In this document: positions 15,692-24,351 of the stretch, one piece after another
How positions within the stretch are numbered: position 1 is the first letter of the stretch
How the letters are laid out: each line of letters opens with the position of its first letter
Source of the DNA: Variovorax sp.
GTDB lineage: Bacteria; Pseudomonadota; Gammaproteobacteria; Burkholderiales; Burkholderiaceae_C
Reading direction: 5' to 3'
Assembly: GCA_017744935.1 (NCBI GenBank)
Contig: JAGIAI010000051.1
Coordinates: 27,059-61,843 of the forward strand
Length of the DNA: 34,785 bases
Position numbers and translations under genes: made by a program
Notes under the pieces: model-generated
What the model saw: only the letters and a program-made list of their open reading frames with translations
Told to the model about the DNA's origin: nothing
Database searches by the model: none

Positions 15692-16048
15692 ATGTATCCC
15701 CTGCGCCGCGCCCGCCGCCTCGTCAGCTTCGTGCTGATGTGGTTCGCGTTGTCGCTCGGCGTGGCGATTGCTTCGCCGGTGGTGCACCCGCAAGCCATGG
15801 AGCTTCTGTGTTCCGGCTCCGGCGCGGTCAAGGTGGTCGTGCATACCGATGACGGCATCCAGGAAATGGGTGCCACCCATCTCGATTGCGCGATGTGCCT
15901 GGTGGCCGGCGCGCCGCCGCCGTCACCCGTCGTTTCGCTCCCTTCGGCCCAGCCGCTCTCGCATGCGGTGCAGTCGATACCGGCCGCGCGCCTTGCCGCG
16001 GCCACTGCCGCGCCACTGCCCGCGCGCGGCCCTCCCAGCCTGCTCTGA
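15692..16048 (+). CDS. DUF2946 family protein
   Basis: A 118-residue small envelope protein with an N-terminal hydrophobic signal or anchor (FVLMWFALSLGVAIASPVV) and a mid-region LDCAMCLVAG, the CxxC-type motif of DUF2946 proteins, which are commonly encoded next to copper-related TonB receptors and chaperones. The tail is Pro/Ala-rich. A CATAAT box at 15678-15683 lies only about nine bases before the ATG, and no Shine-Dalgarno sequence is visible, so the message may be nearly leaderless. It probably heads the operon with the TonB receptor (103-base gap) and the YcnI-PCuAC fusion. Confidence 0.72.
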   Translation: MYPLRRARRLVSFVLMWFALSLGVAIASPVVHPQAMELLCSGSGAVKVVVHTDDGIQEMGATHLDCAMCLVAGAPPPSPVVSLPSAQPLSHAVQSIPAARLAAATAAPLPARGPPSLL

Positions 16049-16150
16049 CATTGATCGGTCTTGCCTCGCGTGGCGCTTCTCTGGGCGTCCGCGACGGCTT
16101 TCCCGCAATTGATCCGCGTTCGCCTGGGAACGCCGAGGAGCAGTTTTCAG

Positions 16151-18472
16151 ATGAACAAGAAAACCATGCTGTCGCTTGCCGTGGGCGCAGCATTTCCCTG
16201 GCTGGCTGGGCCCGCGCTCGCGCAGGCCGCGTCCGGCAGCACCGCGGACGACGCGCCTGAACGGGTCAAATCACTCGGCGTGGTGACCGTGACCGGCGGC
16301 CAGCCGACCTCGCTGCCGACGCAGATCCCGACCACGATCGAGGGCATCACGCGCGAGGAGATCGAGACGCGCATCAACGCGACCGACAGCGAGGATGCGC
16401 TCAAGTACTTCCCGAGCCTGCTGGTGCGCAAGCGCTACATCGGCGACTACAACCACGCGATCCTCTCTACCCGCGCTTCCGGCACCGGCAACAGTGCGAG
16501 GTCGGCGGTGTATGCCGACGGCATCCTGCTGTCGAACTACCTCGGCAATGGCATCGCCAACGGCACCAACTACGCGCCGCGCTGGTCGATGGTTGCGCCG
16601 GAGGAAATCGATCGGGTCGACGTGATGTACGGGCCGTTCTCGGCCGCCTATCCGGGCAATTCGGCCGGCGCCGTGGTCGACTACGTGACCCGCATGCCGA
16701 CGCAGCTCGAAGCGCATGTGAAGGCGGGGTTTTCGTCGCAGCCCTTCGATCTGTACAACACCCACCAGACTTTCAACAGCTGGCAGACCAGCGCATCGAT
16801 CGGCAGCAGGAGCGGCGACTGGTCGTGGTGGATCGACATCAACCGCACCGACAGCCAGGGCCAGCCGCTGACCTTCACCACCGCGACGGTGGCTTCCGGC
16901 ACGCCGGGGCGTGCCGGTACGCCGGTTACCGGCTGGGTGCCGGGCCTGAACACGACCAACACGCCCTGGTACATCCTCGGCATCGGCACCCAGTACCACA
17001 CGGTGCAGGACCACGCGAAGCTGAAGCTGGCGTACGACTTCTCGCCGACGGTGCGCGCGACCTACACGCTCGGCTGGTGGCAGAACAGTGCCGACGGCCG
17101 GCCGGAAAGCTACCTGAGCAACGCCGCCGGCCAGCCGGTGTACAGCGGTCTCGTCAACATCAACGGACGCAGCTTCAACCTGGCGCCGACGGCCTTTCCG
17201 CTCACCAACGACGAGCAGACGCACTACATGCACGGCCTCTCGGTCAAGAGCAACACGCAGGGCGAGTGGGACTGGGAAGTCGCCGGCAGCCTCTACGACT
17301 ATGCGACCGACCAGCAGCGCGCACCGACGATCGCGCTGCCGCTCGCGGCCGTCGGCGGCGCGGGCACCTTGCAGGACCAGGGCGGAACCGGCTGGAACAC
17401 GCTCGCGGCCAAGGCGACCTGGCGGCCGCAGGGCGTGGGTGGTGCGCACATCGTCGATTTCGGCATTGGCCGTGACGCCTACAAGCTGCAGATCCTGAAA
17501 AACAACGTGCTCGGAAGCTGGCTGGATGGCGCGCCGTTCTCGCCGGTGAGCAACGTCGGCGGCCGCGCCGAGACGCTCAGCGCCTGGGCGCAGGACACCT
17601 GGTCTTTCGCGCCGAAGTGGAAAGCGGTGCTCGGGCTGCGCTACGAGGACTGGAAGACGACCGACGGCTTCACCTCGACTGCCAGCAGCCTCCTGGCCTA
17701 CGCGGAGCGCAGCGAGTCAGACGCCTCGCCCAAGGCCGCGCTGGCCTACCAGTGGACATCGGACACCGTGCTCAAGGCGTCGCTCGGCCGCGCGGTGCGC
17801 TACCCGACGGTCGGTGAGCTCTACGGCGCGACGTCCGGTGGCGCGTTGTCGTTCATCAACGACCCGAACCTGAAGCCCGAGAAGTCGTGGACCAGCGAAC
17901 TTTCGGCCGAGAAGGACCTGGGCAATGGGATTGCACGCGCGACCTTCTTCCACGAGACGACCGACGATGCGCTCTACAGCCAACTCATCCCGAACACGAG
18001 CATCTCGAGGGTGCAGAACGTCGACAGGGTGCGCACCAACGGACTGGAGTTGGCCTACACGGGCGAGAACGTCTTCGTGCGCGGCTTGGACCTCGGCGCG
18101 AGCCTCACCTATGCTGATTCGAAGATCGTCGCCAATGCGGCCTTTCCGGCCAGCGTCGGCAAATGGCAGCCGCGCGTGCCGCAATGGCGCTCGACGGTCT
18201 ACGGCACCTACAAGCCCGACGCGCAATGGGCCTTCACCGTGGCCGCGCGCTATAGCGGCAAGCAGTACTCGAACCTCGACAACAGCGACGTGAACGGCTT
18301 TGCCTATTTCGGCGCGAGCAAGTACTTCACCGTCGATTTGCGGGTTCGCTACCAGATCGACCGGCGCTGGGCAGCGGCGTTCGGCATCGACAACGCCAAC
18401 AACTACCAGTACTGGAACTTCCATCCGTATCCACAACGCACCTACTCCGCAGAACTTCGCTACGACCTCTGA
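16151..18472 (+). CDS. TonB-dependent outer-membrane receptor, probably copper-related
   Basis: A 773-residue receptor with a signal peptide (MNKKTMLSLAVGAAFPWLAG, cleavage near ALAQA). An N-terminal plug domain follows (LGVVTVTGG as the TonB-box region; SARSAVYADGILLSNYLG; EEIDRVDVMYGPFSAAYPGN), then a 22-strand type barrel rich in aromatic girdle motifs, ending in YSAELRYDL. GAGGAG lies upstream of the ATG at 16151. Its neighbours, a DUF2946 protein before and a YcnI-PCuAC copper-binding protein 24 bases after, suggest import of copper or a copper complex in the manner of OprC/NosA. The substrate is inferred from context only; the last residue is Leu rather than the common Phe. Confidence 0.9.
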   Translation: MNKKTMLSLAVGAAFPWLAGPALAQAASGSTADDAPERVKSLGVVTVTGGQPTSLPTQIPTTIEGITREEIETRINATDSEDALKYFPSLLVRKRYIGDYNHAILSTRASGTGNSARSAVYADGILLSNYLGNGIANGTNYAPRWSMVAPEEIDRVDVMYGPFSAAYPGNSAGAVVDYVTRMPTQLEAHVKAGFSSQPFDLYNTHQTFNSWQTSASIGSRSGDWSWWIDINRTDSQGQPLTFTTATVASGTPGRAGTPVTGWVPGLNTTNTPWYILGIGTQYHTVQDHAKLKLAYDFSPTVRATYTLGWWQNSADGRPESYLSNAAGQPVYSGLVNINGRSFNLAPTAFPLTNDEQTHYMHGLSVKSNTQGEWDWEVAGSLYDYATDQQRAPTIALPLAAVGGAGTLQDQGGTGWNTLAAKATWRPQGVGGAHIVDFGIGRDAYKLQILKNNVLGSWLDGAPFSPVSNVGGRAETLSAWAQDTWSFAPKWKAVLGLRYEDWKTTDGFTSTASSLLAYAERSESDASPKAALAYQWTSDTVLKASLGRAVRYPTVGELYGATSGGALSFINDPNLKPEKSWTSELSAEKDLGNGIARATFFHETTDDALYSQLIPNTSISRVQNVDRVRTNGLELAYTGENVFVRGLDLGASLTYADSKIVANAAFPASVGKWQPRVPQWRSTVYGTYKPDAQWAFTVAARYSGKQYSNLDNSDVNGFAYFGASKYFTVDLRVRYQIDRRWAAAFGIDNANNYQYWNFHPYPQRTYSAELRYDL

Positions 18473-18496
18473 TCCAACCCTTCACGAAAGTCTCCG

Positions 18497-19363
18497 ATGA
18501 ACACGCCCATGAACGCATCTTTCTCGCTTCGCCAACTCGCCGCCTGCATCGTGCTTGCCGGCTCCGGCAGTGCCTTCGCGCACGTGACCCTGCCGCCCGG
18601 CGGCGCCACCGTCGGCAGCGAATACGAAGCCGCCTTCCGCGTCGGCCACGCCTGCCAGGGCGCCAAGAGCACGACCGGCATCACCGTGCGGCTGCCCAGA
18701 GGCTTCGCCTTCACCGATGCGCAGGCGCGCAAGGGCTGGAAGCTCGAAGCGCCGCCGGCCGGCGACAACGGCGGCGAAGTGCGCTGGACGGCGGAGAACG
18801 CCGATGCGGCACTGCCCACCACCCCGGGCGTGCTGTGGTTCAAGGTTCTGCAGAACTGCGACAACGGCAGTGCGGACTGGGCGCAGATTCCCGCAAGCGG
18901 CACCTCCACCGCAGGTCTCGAAAGCCCGGCCGCGCGGCTCGACGTGCTGGCCGCCGGCGTCGCGCCGGTCGATGTGCGCGATGCATGGATCCGCGCTTCG
19001 GTGCCGGGCCAGAGCGGCTCCGGCGCTTTCATGAAGCTCAGCGCGCCTTCCGGTGCGCGCCTCGTGGGGGCATCCACTCCGGTGGCAGGCGTCGCCGAAG
19101 TCCACGAGATGAAGATGGAAGGCGACACCATGCGCATGCGCGGTCTCCCGAGCCTGGAGCTGCCCGCGCGGCAGACGGTCGAACTCAAGCCGGGCGGCTA
19201 TCACCTGATGCTGATGGATCTGAAACAACCGCTCGTCAATGGAACGACCGTACCGCTGACGCTGCTCTTCGAAGATGCGAAGGGACAGAAGAGCTCGCTC
19301 GAGATCAAGGTGCCGGTGCAGACAGCCTCCGGAACGGCCGCGGCAGGCGAGCACAAGCACTGA
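18497..19363 (+). CDS. YcnI-PCuAC fusion, periplasmic copper-binding protein
   Basis: A 288-residue exported protein. The signal peptide ends ...GSAFA28, so the mature chain starts with His29 (HVTLPPGGATVG), as needed for the N-terminal histidine copper site of YcnI (DUF1775) domains. HACQGAKSTTGITVRLP is the YcnI core. From about residue 155 a PCuAC domain follows, with the copper motif complete: H203, M214, H236 and M238 fit H-x10-M-x21-H-x-M exactly. It ends with HKH, a possible extra metal tail. PCuAC proteins deliver Cu(I) to cytochrome oxidase; YcnI binds Cu(II). Having both in one chain suggests hand-over between oxidation states. It sits 24 bases after the TonB receptor. Confidence 0.9.
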   Translation: MNTPMNASFSLRQLAACIVLAGSGSAFAHVTLPPGGATVGSEYEAAFRVGHACQGAKSTTGITVRLPRGFAFTDAQARKGWKLEAPPAGDNGGEVRWTAENADAALPTTPGVLWFKVLQNCDNGSADWAQIPASGTSTAGLESPAARLDVLAAGVAPVDVRDAWIRASVPGQSGSGAFMKLSAPSGARLVGASTPVAGVAEVHEMKMEGDTMRMRGLPSLELPARQTVELKPGGYHLMLMDLKQPLVNGTTVPLTLLFEDAKGQKSSLEIKVPVQTASGTAAAGEHKH

Positions 19364-19412
19364 CGCTTGGAGTAAGCTGCCCCGCACAACAACTCTCATC
19401 CGGAGGCCCTAC

Positions 19413-20147
19413 ATGAGCGACACGAGCAAGCCTTTCGCCTTCAGCCAGTTCGTTCCCGGTTTTGATTTCCTGAAGAACCTGGCCAGCGGAAGCGCGGCAG
19501 CGGGCGCGACGCCCGGCATGCCAAGTCTCGCGAGTTGGGTCGCCCCGACGCTCAGTGTCGAAGAGGTCGACAAGCGCATCCAGGAACTCAAGACCGTGCA
19601 GTTCTGGCTCGAGCAGAACGGCCACGCGCTCAAGGCCACCATCCAGGCGCTCGAAGTGCAGAAGATGACGCTGTCGACCCTGCGCGGCATGAACGTGCAG
19701 ATGGAAGATCTCGCGAGCGTCTTCACGCGGCAGACCACGGCCGCGCCGGAGCCAGCACCCGCACCCAGGGCGGAGCCGAAGAAGGCCGAACCCGAAGTGG
19801 AAGAGCACGAGGAAGAAGCGCCCGCCGCAACGAAGCCTTCCAAGCGCGCACGCGGCAATGGCAGCGCCTCCGCGGCCGAAGAAGCAGGCGTGGTCGACCC
19901 ACTGCAATGGTGGGGCGCACTGACGCAGCAGTTCCAGCAGATCGCCAGCGCGGCCTTGCAGGAAGCCTCGCATTTGAAGATGCCGGTGATGGCGCAGCCG
20001 ACCTCTGGTGCGGCGGCACGAAAGGCGCCGGCCGCCAAGTCCGCGAAGCAGCCCGCTGCCGCGGCAAGCAGCAAGCCGGCAGCCGGTGGCCAGCGTGCCG
20101 CCGCTGCCGGCAAGACGCCGGCTCCGGCGCGCAAGCGGGCGCGCTGA
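19413..20147 (+). CDS. phaM: PhaM-type polyhydroxyalkanoate granule protein
   Basis: A 244-residue protein matching PhaM of Burkholderiales, which activates PHB synthase PhaC and ties granules to the nucleoid. The N-terminal part reads FVPGFDFLKNLA and WVAPTLSVEEVDKRIQELK, then WLEQNGHALKATIQALEVQK, the conserved helical region (about residues 45-85). The middle is acidic and alanine-rich. The C-terminal ~50 residues are a Lys/Ala/Pro-rich histone-like tail (KAPAAKSAKQPAAAASSKP and similar) suited to DNA binding. CGGAGG lies upstream of the ATG. No pha synthase genes are in the window. Confidence 0.85.
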   Translation: MSDTSKPFAFSQFVPGFDFLKNLASGSAAAGATPGMPSLASWVAPTLSVEEVDKRIQELKTVQFWLEQNGHALKATIQALEVQKMTLSTLRGMNVQMEDLASVFTRQTTAAPEPAPAPRAEPKKAEPEVEEHEEEAPAATKPSKRARGNGSASAAEEAGVVDPLQWWGALTQQFQQIASAALQEASHLKMPVMAQPTSGAAARKAPAAKSAKQPAAAASSKPAAGGQRAAAAGKTPAPARKRAR

Positions 20148-20187
20148 AGCCGGCACCGCATCCCTCCCCGCAGAGAAAGCCGAGCCC

Positions 20188-21456
20188 ATGAAGATGTTTC
20201 CCTCAGGCCACGCCACGCATCCGCAATGGCGCATGGCTGCAGGGCTGGTGCTCGCGCAACTTCGGGCACAGATGGCGTTGCCCGACTACGCGCAGTCGCC
20301 GACGCTGGGCCTGCTCTACATCACCGACCACTATTCGGCCGATGCCCAGGAGATCCTCGATCACCTGGCCGCCGAACTGCCCGAGGTGACCGACTGGTCC
20401 GGCACCGTCGGCGTCGGCGTGTCGGCCAACAACGCCGAGTATTTCGACGAACCCGCGCTCAGCGTGATGCTGTGCGAACTGCCGAGCGACCAGTACCGAG
20501 TGTTCTCCGGTGTGGCGCCTCTCGCGAGCACCGAAATGAGCGGCTTCTCGGCGCACACCGCACTTGTGCATGCCGACCCGCACACGCCCGAACTCGCCGA
20601 GCTGATCGCCGAGATGGCGGAGCGCACCGACACCGGCTACCTCTTCGGCGGGCTTTCCTCGGGGCGCGCCGGATCGCTGCAGTTTGCGGTCGGCGGCAAC
20701 GGCAACATTCCGGGGCATGGTGCGCATGGCGGGGTGTTCTCGGGCGGCCTGTCGGGTGTGGTGTTCGGCGAAGGCGTGCGATTGGTGTCGCGCGTCACGC
20801 AGGGCTGCCAGCCGGTGTCGGGCGAGCGCGCGATCACGGAAGCCGACGGCAACCTGCTGCTCTCGCTCGATGGACGACCGGCCCTGGACGTGCTGCTCGA
20901 AGACCTGCATGTGTCGCTTGACGCGCCCGAGGAGGCCATCGCCGCGGTGCGTGCGACGCTGGTGGGGCTCTCCGAAGCCGGGGCCGATCGCGTCCGCCGC
21001 ACGCGCGACCTGGGTTCCGATGTGCGGGTGCGACACATCATCGGCCTCGATCCGACACGGCACGGCGTGGCGATCGCCGACGTGGCCGAGGTGGGCATGC
21101 ACATGACCTTCTGCCGGCGAAATGCACAGGCCGCGCGTGGCGACCTGATGCGCGTCTGCGCCGAGATCCGCGAGGAGCTGGAGCCCGAGGAGCAGACGCT
21201 CGCCACTGCGCGCGCAGTCGCTGGCGACGAGACCGGCGCGTCGCCGCACCCGGCGCGTCGCGTCGCGGGTGCGGTGTACGTGAGCTGCTCAGGTCGTGGC
21301 GGCCCGCACTTCGGTGCACCGAACGCGGAGCTGCAGATCGTGCGCCACGCGCTCGGCGACGTGCCACTCGTCGGCTTCTTTGCCGCCGGCGAGATCGCGC
21401 GGCATCACCTGTACGGCTATACCGGCGTGCTGACGGTCTTCACGGCCGACGACTGA
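20188..21456 (+). CDS. FIST-domain sensory protein
   Basis: A 422-residue protein with FIST_N (about residues 35-250) and FIST_C (about 255-400) domains, predicted intracellular small-ligand (possibly amino-acid) sensors. Visible features are TLGLLYITDHYSADAQEILD, GTVGVGVSANNAEYFDEPAL, GYLFGGLSSGRAG, and near the end CSGRGGPHFGAPNAELQ followed by PLVGFFAAGEIARHHLYGYT. It has no transmembrane segment or output domain, so it must act through a partner. It follows phaM by 40 bases. Its 3' end overlaps the convergent dadA gene by 40 bases. Confidence 0.88.
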   Translation: MKMFPSGHATHPQWRMAAGLVLAQLRAQMALPDYAQSPTLGLLYITDHYSADAQEILDHLAAELPEVTDWSGTVGVGVSANNAEYFDEPALSVMLCELPSDQYRVFSGVAPLASTEMSGFSAHTALVHADPHTPELAELIAEMAERTDTGYLFGGLSSGRAGSLQFAVGGNGNIPGHGAHGGVFSGGLSGVVFGEGVRLVSRVTQGCQPVSGERAITEADGNLLLSLDGRPALDVLLEDLHVSLDAPEEAIAAVRATLVGLSEAGADRVRRTRDLGSDVRVRHIIGLDPTRHGVAIADVAEVGMHMTFCRRNAQAARGDLMRVCAEIREELEPEEQTLATARAVAGDETGASPHPARRVAGAVYVSCSGRGGPHFGAPNAELQIVRHALGDVPLVGFFAAGEIARHHLYGYTGVLTVFTADD

Positions 21457-22730
21457 GCGGCGCGCAGACCGGTAAACGCGAAATCCACCTCGGGCGCGAG
21501 CCCGCTCACGATGCGGGCGATCGACTTGCCCGAGCCGCAGGCATGCGTCCATCCGAGGGTGCCGTGGCCGGTGTTCAGGAAGAGGTTCGGCAGCTTCGTC
21601 GCGCCGATCAGCGGCACGTTGCTCGGCGTTGCGGGGCGCAAGCCGGTCCAGAACTGTGCCTTGGATGCATCGCCCGCGCCGGGGAAGAGTTGCTCCACCC
21701 GACGCACGATGGCCTCGCAGCGCACGCGGTTGAGGTCGCGATCGTAGCCATTGAGCTCCGCCGTGCCCGCGATGCGCAGGCGGTCGCCGGTGGGCGAGGT
21801 GTAGCGCGAGAAGACGAGCTTGAACTCGTCGTCGGTGAGCGAAACCTGGTGCGCCTTCGACGGATCGATCACCGGCATCGTGACCGAGTAGCCCTTGGCC
21901 GGGTAGATCGGCAGGCGGATGCCCAGCGGCGCCGCATAGAACGGGCTGAGCGAGCCCATCGCGAGCACGAAGGCGTCGCCGCGAATGCGCTGGAAGCGGC
22001 CTTCGCTGTCGGTGGCTTCGACGTGATCGATCTGGCCGCTGGCTTCGCGCAATGCGGTCACGGTGTGGCTCATGAGAAAACGCACGCCGGCCGCTTCGGC
22101 CAGCTTCACCAGTTCGCGCGCGAAGCGGTTGGCGTCGCCTGATTCGTCTTCGGCCGTGTAGGTGGCGCCGGCGAGTTGCGGACGGATGTGCGCCAGCGCG
22201 GGTTCGATGGCGACGGCCTCGTCGGCGGAGATCACGCGGCGCTCGCAACCAAGCGCGCGCATCTGTTCGGCCGGCTCGAGCGCGCCGTCGAATTCCTTCT
22301 TGTCGGTATAGAAGTGCAGGATGCCTTGCGTCCGCTGCTCGTAGCCGATGCCGGTGTCGTGGCGCAGTTGCTGCAGCGTGTCGCGGCTGTAGGTGCCCAG
22401 GCGCACGATCTGCTCGATGTTGTGGCGCGTGCGCGCCGGCGTGCATTCGCGCAGGAACTGCAGTCCCCAGAGCCATTGCCGCATGTCCGCGCGCAGGCGG
22501 AAGAGCAGCGGCGCGTCTTCCTTGCCGAGCCACTGCAGCACCTTGAGCGGCGCGCTGGGGTTGGCCCAAGGCTCGGCATGGCTCACGGAGATCTGCCCGC
22601 CGTTGGCAAAGCTGGTTTCAGCGGCCGGCGTGGCTTGCCGGTCGATCACGGTCACTTCGTGGCCGAGTTGCTGGAGGTAGTAGGCCGAGGTCACGCCGAG
22701 CAGGCCGGCGCCAAGAACGATCACGCGCAT
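21417..22730 (-). CDS. dadA: D-amino acid dehydrogenase DadA, glycine-riboswitch controlled
   Basis: A 437-residue FAD flavoprotein that oxidises D-amino acids (mainly D-alanine) to 2-oxo acids, passing electrons to the respiratory chain. It starts with MRVIVLGAGLLGVTSAYYLQ (dinucleotide-binding GAGLLG) and carries ETSFANGGQIS, IYPAKGYSVT, and NTGHGTLGWTHACGSGK near the C-terminus, all hallmark DadA motifs. The length is normal (about 430-440). The leader contains a tandem glycine riboswitch (22786-22990), implying that glycine regulates it; glycine may itself be a substrate. The last 40 bases overlap the convergent FIST gene. Confidence 0.93.
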   Translation of the reverse strand: MRVIVLGAGLLGVTSAYYLQQLGHEVTVIDRQATPAAETSFANGGQISVSHAEPWANPSAPLKVLQWLGKEDAPLLFRLRADMRQWLWGLQFLRECTPARTRHNIEQIVRLGTYSRDTLQQLRHDTGIGYEQRTQGILHFYTDKKEFDGALEPAEQMRALGCERRVISADEAVAIEPALAHIRPQLAGATYTAEDESGDANRFARELVKLAEAAGVRFLMSHTVTALREASGQIDHVEATDSEGRFQRIRGDAFVLAMGSLSPFYAAPLGIRLPIYPAKGYSVTMPVIDPSKAHQVSLTDDEFKLVFSRYTSPTGDRLRIAGTAELNGYDRDLNRVRCEAIVRRVEQLFPGAGDASKAQFWTGLRPATPSNVPLIGATKLPNLFLNTGHGTLGWTHACGSGKSIARIVSGLAPEVDFAFTGLRAAQSSAVKTVSTPV

Positions 22731-22785
22731 GTTCAGAACCCTTGAAGGTTGCAGCGCCTGGACGAACGAAAACCCGTATCCAAGC

Positions 22786-22990
22786 GGCCGCTCCCCCTGT
22801 CCTCGGTACCTGAGAGATTCACCCGTTGCACCCGCAACAGGGCTTGCTCCTTCGGTGCATCACGTCGCGTGATGGCTCTCCAGACGGCTCTGACAGTTGA
22901 TTGCAGTACAGGCTCTTTGCGAGCCGACCTGAGCGTTTATGGGAGTTTGCGCCTTCGGTGGAGCCGCTTTCGCGGCCCGCTCTCCTGCAA
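22786..22990 (-). promoter_or_regulatory. Tandem glycine riboswitch upstream of dadA
   Basis: Read on the minus strand, two glycine aptamers lie in series. The first runs from CAGGAGAGCG (about 22988) through CCACCGAAGGCGCAA to AACGCTCAGG (about 22928). The second runs from CTGGAGAGCC (about 22882) through GCACCGAAGGAGCAA to AATCTCTCAGG (about 22809), then GACAGGGGGAGCGG. Both core CCGAAGG motifs and both P1 stems are intact. No clear intrinsic terminator follows, so translational control is possible. It lies in the 302-base gap between the two dadA-type genes, which holds no other gene. Confidence 0.9.
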
Positions 22991-22998
22991 GTGCGGCG

Positions 22999-23004
22999 AT
23001 TGTA
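22999..23004 (-). promoter_or_regulatory. Candidate -10 box for the dadA riboswitch transcript
   Basis: TACAAT on the minus strand (5 of 6 bases match TATAAT) would start transcription near 22991, directly before the first aptamer. No good -35 box is seen. The placement mirrors that at the second riboswitch, suggesting that each switch has its own promoter. Confidence 0.4.
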
Positions 23005-23032
23005 GGGACTCCGCCGCGAAACCGCTACCGTG

Positions 23033-24274
23033 CTACAGGCCGCGGAAGGCGAAATCGAGCTCGGGGCGCAGTCCGCTGACGATGCGGGCGATGGATTTGC
23101 CTGCGCCGAGCGCGTGGGTCCAGTTCGGCGTGCCGGGGGCGGTGTTGAGGAAGAGGTTGGGCAGGCGCGTCTTGCCGATCATCGGCAGGCGGTTGCTGCT
23201 GACCGCGTGCATTGCGGTTTCGAGGGACGCGCGGCGGGTGTCGACCACGCCGGGGAACAGCGTCTCGACGCGTCGAAGGATTGCATCGAAGCGGTCCGAA
23301 TCGGGCTCGTTCTCCTCGTCATCGTTGACGCGGACGGTCGAGGAGATGCGCAGGTGGTGGCCGTTGGCGTTCTCGAGTCGCCGAATGCGCAGCTTGCCCT
23401 GGCGGTCGTGCAGCGACAGACGGGGCGCGATCGACAGGTCCTTGATGGGCAGCGTGACCACGTACTCGCGCACGAAGTTCATCGGCATGTCGATACCCAG
23501 ATGTTCGCCATGTAGAACGCTCGAGGCGCCGAGCGCAAGCACGTAGGACTGTGCGCGCACGAACACGCGCTCGCCCTGCGGATCGAGCAGTTCGACGTGA
23601 TCGATGCGGCCGTTGCGCTCCTTCAGCGCGACCACCGTGTGCTTCATCATGAAGCGCACGCCGGCTGCACGGCACAGGAAGACGATGCCCGCCGCGAACT
23701 GCGACGGGTCGCGCGCGGGGTCTTCGGGCGAGTAGGTCGCGCCAGCAAGACGGCCGCCCATGAGCTGCAGCGAAGGCTCGATGCCGACGGCTTCGTCGGC
23801 CGACAGGAGGCGGTCTTCGCAACCCAGTTCCGACCAATGAGGAGCGCGTTCGATGCGTCCCCGGAACGACTGGGCGTCGGTGTAGACGGTCATCTGTCCG
23901 GTCGAGCGCGGGCGCTGCGGCATGCCGGATTCATCGCGCAGTGCGAGCGCGCTCCGCCGGCTGTAGACGGCGAGACGGACCATGTGGTCGAGCGGATTGC
24001 TTCCTGGGGGCACCACTGCGTGGTCGAGGAGCTTTCCGAAGCGACGCCGCACCAACGATCGCAGACGCGACCATGGCCCCTGCGCAGGCTTCGGCGGCAG
24101 CGATACAGCGCCGGCATTCGACGGCGTGGTGCCTTCGCGGAAGGGGATCCGGCCCCGGGCCTTTGCAGCGGGCGTCGCATGGCGATCGATGACGATCACC
24201 TCGTGACCGAGCTGCTGAAGGTAATAGGCCGTCGTGACGCCGTGAAGGCCGGCGCCGAGTACAACCACGCGCAT
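23033..24274 (-). CDS. Diverged DadA-like FAD oxidoreductase (second copy)
   Basis: A 413-residue paralogue of the downstream DadA. The start (MRVVVLGAGLHGVTTAYYLQ), middle (LLSADEAVGIEPSLQ) and end (GAGKSIARIVSGLRPELDFA) align closely, but several DadA hallmarks are lost. SFANGGQIS is replaced by a TTPSNAGAVS region, YPAKGYSVT by NFVREYVVT, and GHGTLGWTHACGSGK by APGTPNWTHALGAGK. The substrate has probably changed or activity is reduced. The ATG at 24274 is chosen for an AAGGA upstream; an in-frame ATG at 24298 lacks one. It has its own tandem glycine riboswitch. Confidence 0.85.
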   Translation of the reverse strand: MRVVVLGAGLHGVTTAYYLQQLGHEVIVIDRHATPAAKARGRIPFREGTTPSNAGAVSLPPKPAQGPWSRLRSLVRRRFGKLLDHAVVPPGSNPLDHMVRLAVYSRRSALALRDESGMPQRPRSTGQMTVYTDAQSFRGRIERAPHWSELGCEDRLLSADEAVGIEPSLQLMGGRLAGATYSPEDPARDPSQFAAGIVFLCRAAGVRFMMKHTVVALKERNGRIDHVELLDPQGERVFVRAQSYVLALGASSVLHGEHLGIDMPMNFVREYVVTLPIKDLSIAPRLSLHDRQGKLRIRRLENANGHHLRISSTVRVNDDEENEPDSDRFDAILRRVETLFPGVVDTRRASLETAMHAVSSNRLPMIGKTRLPNLFLNTAPGTPNWTHALGAGKSIARIVSGLRPELDFAFRGL

Positions 24275-24351
24275 GTCCGAATCCTTTTGGGAGGGCATGA
24301 ACGGCCGGGGCGAGCACTCACTGTGCGGAGCGTCGGGACCGGGGGTTCAGA

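Noticed and set aside
14140..16005. 621-codon minus-strand frame
   Set aside because: Overlaps the YwqK-like and VOC genes in another frame and crosses the divergent DUF2946 gene; no motifs.
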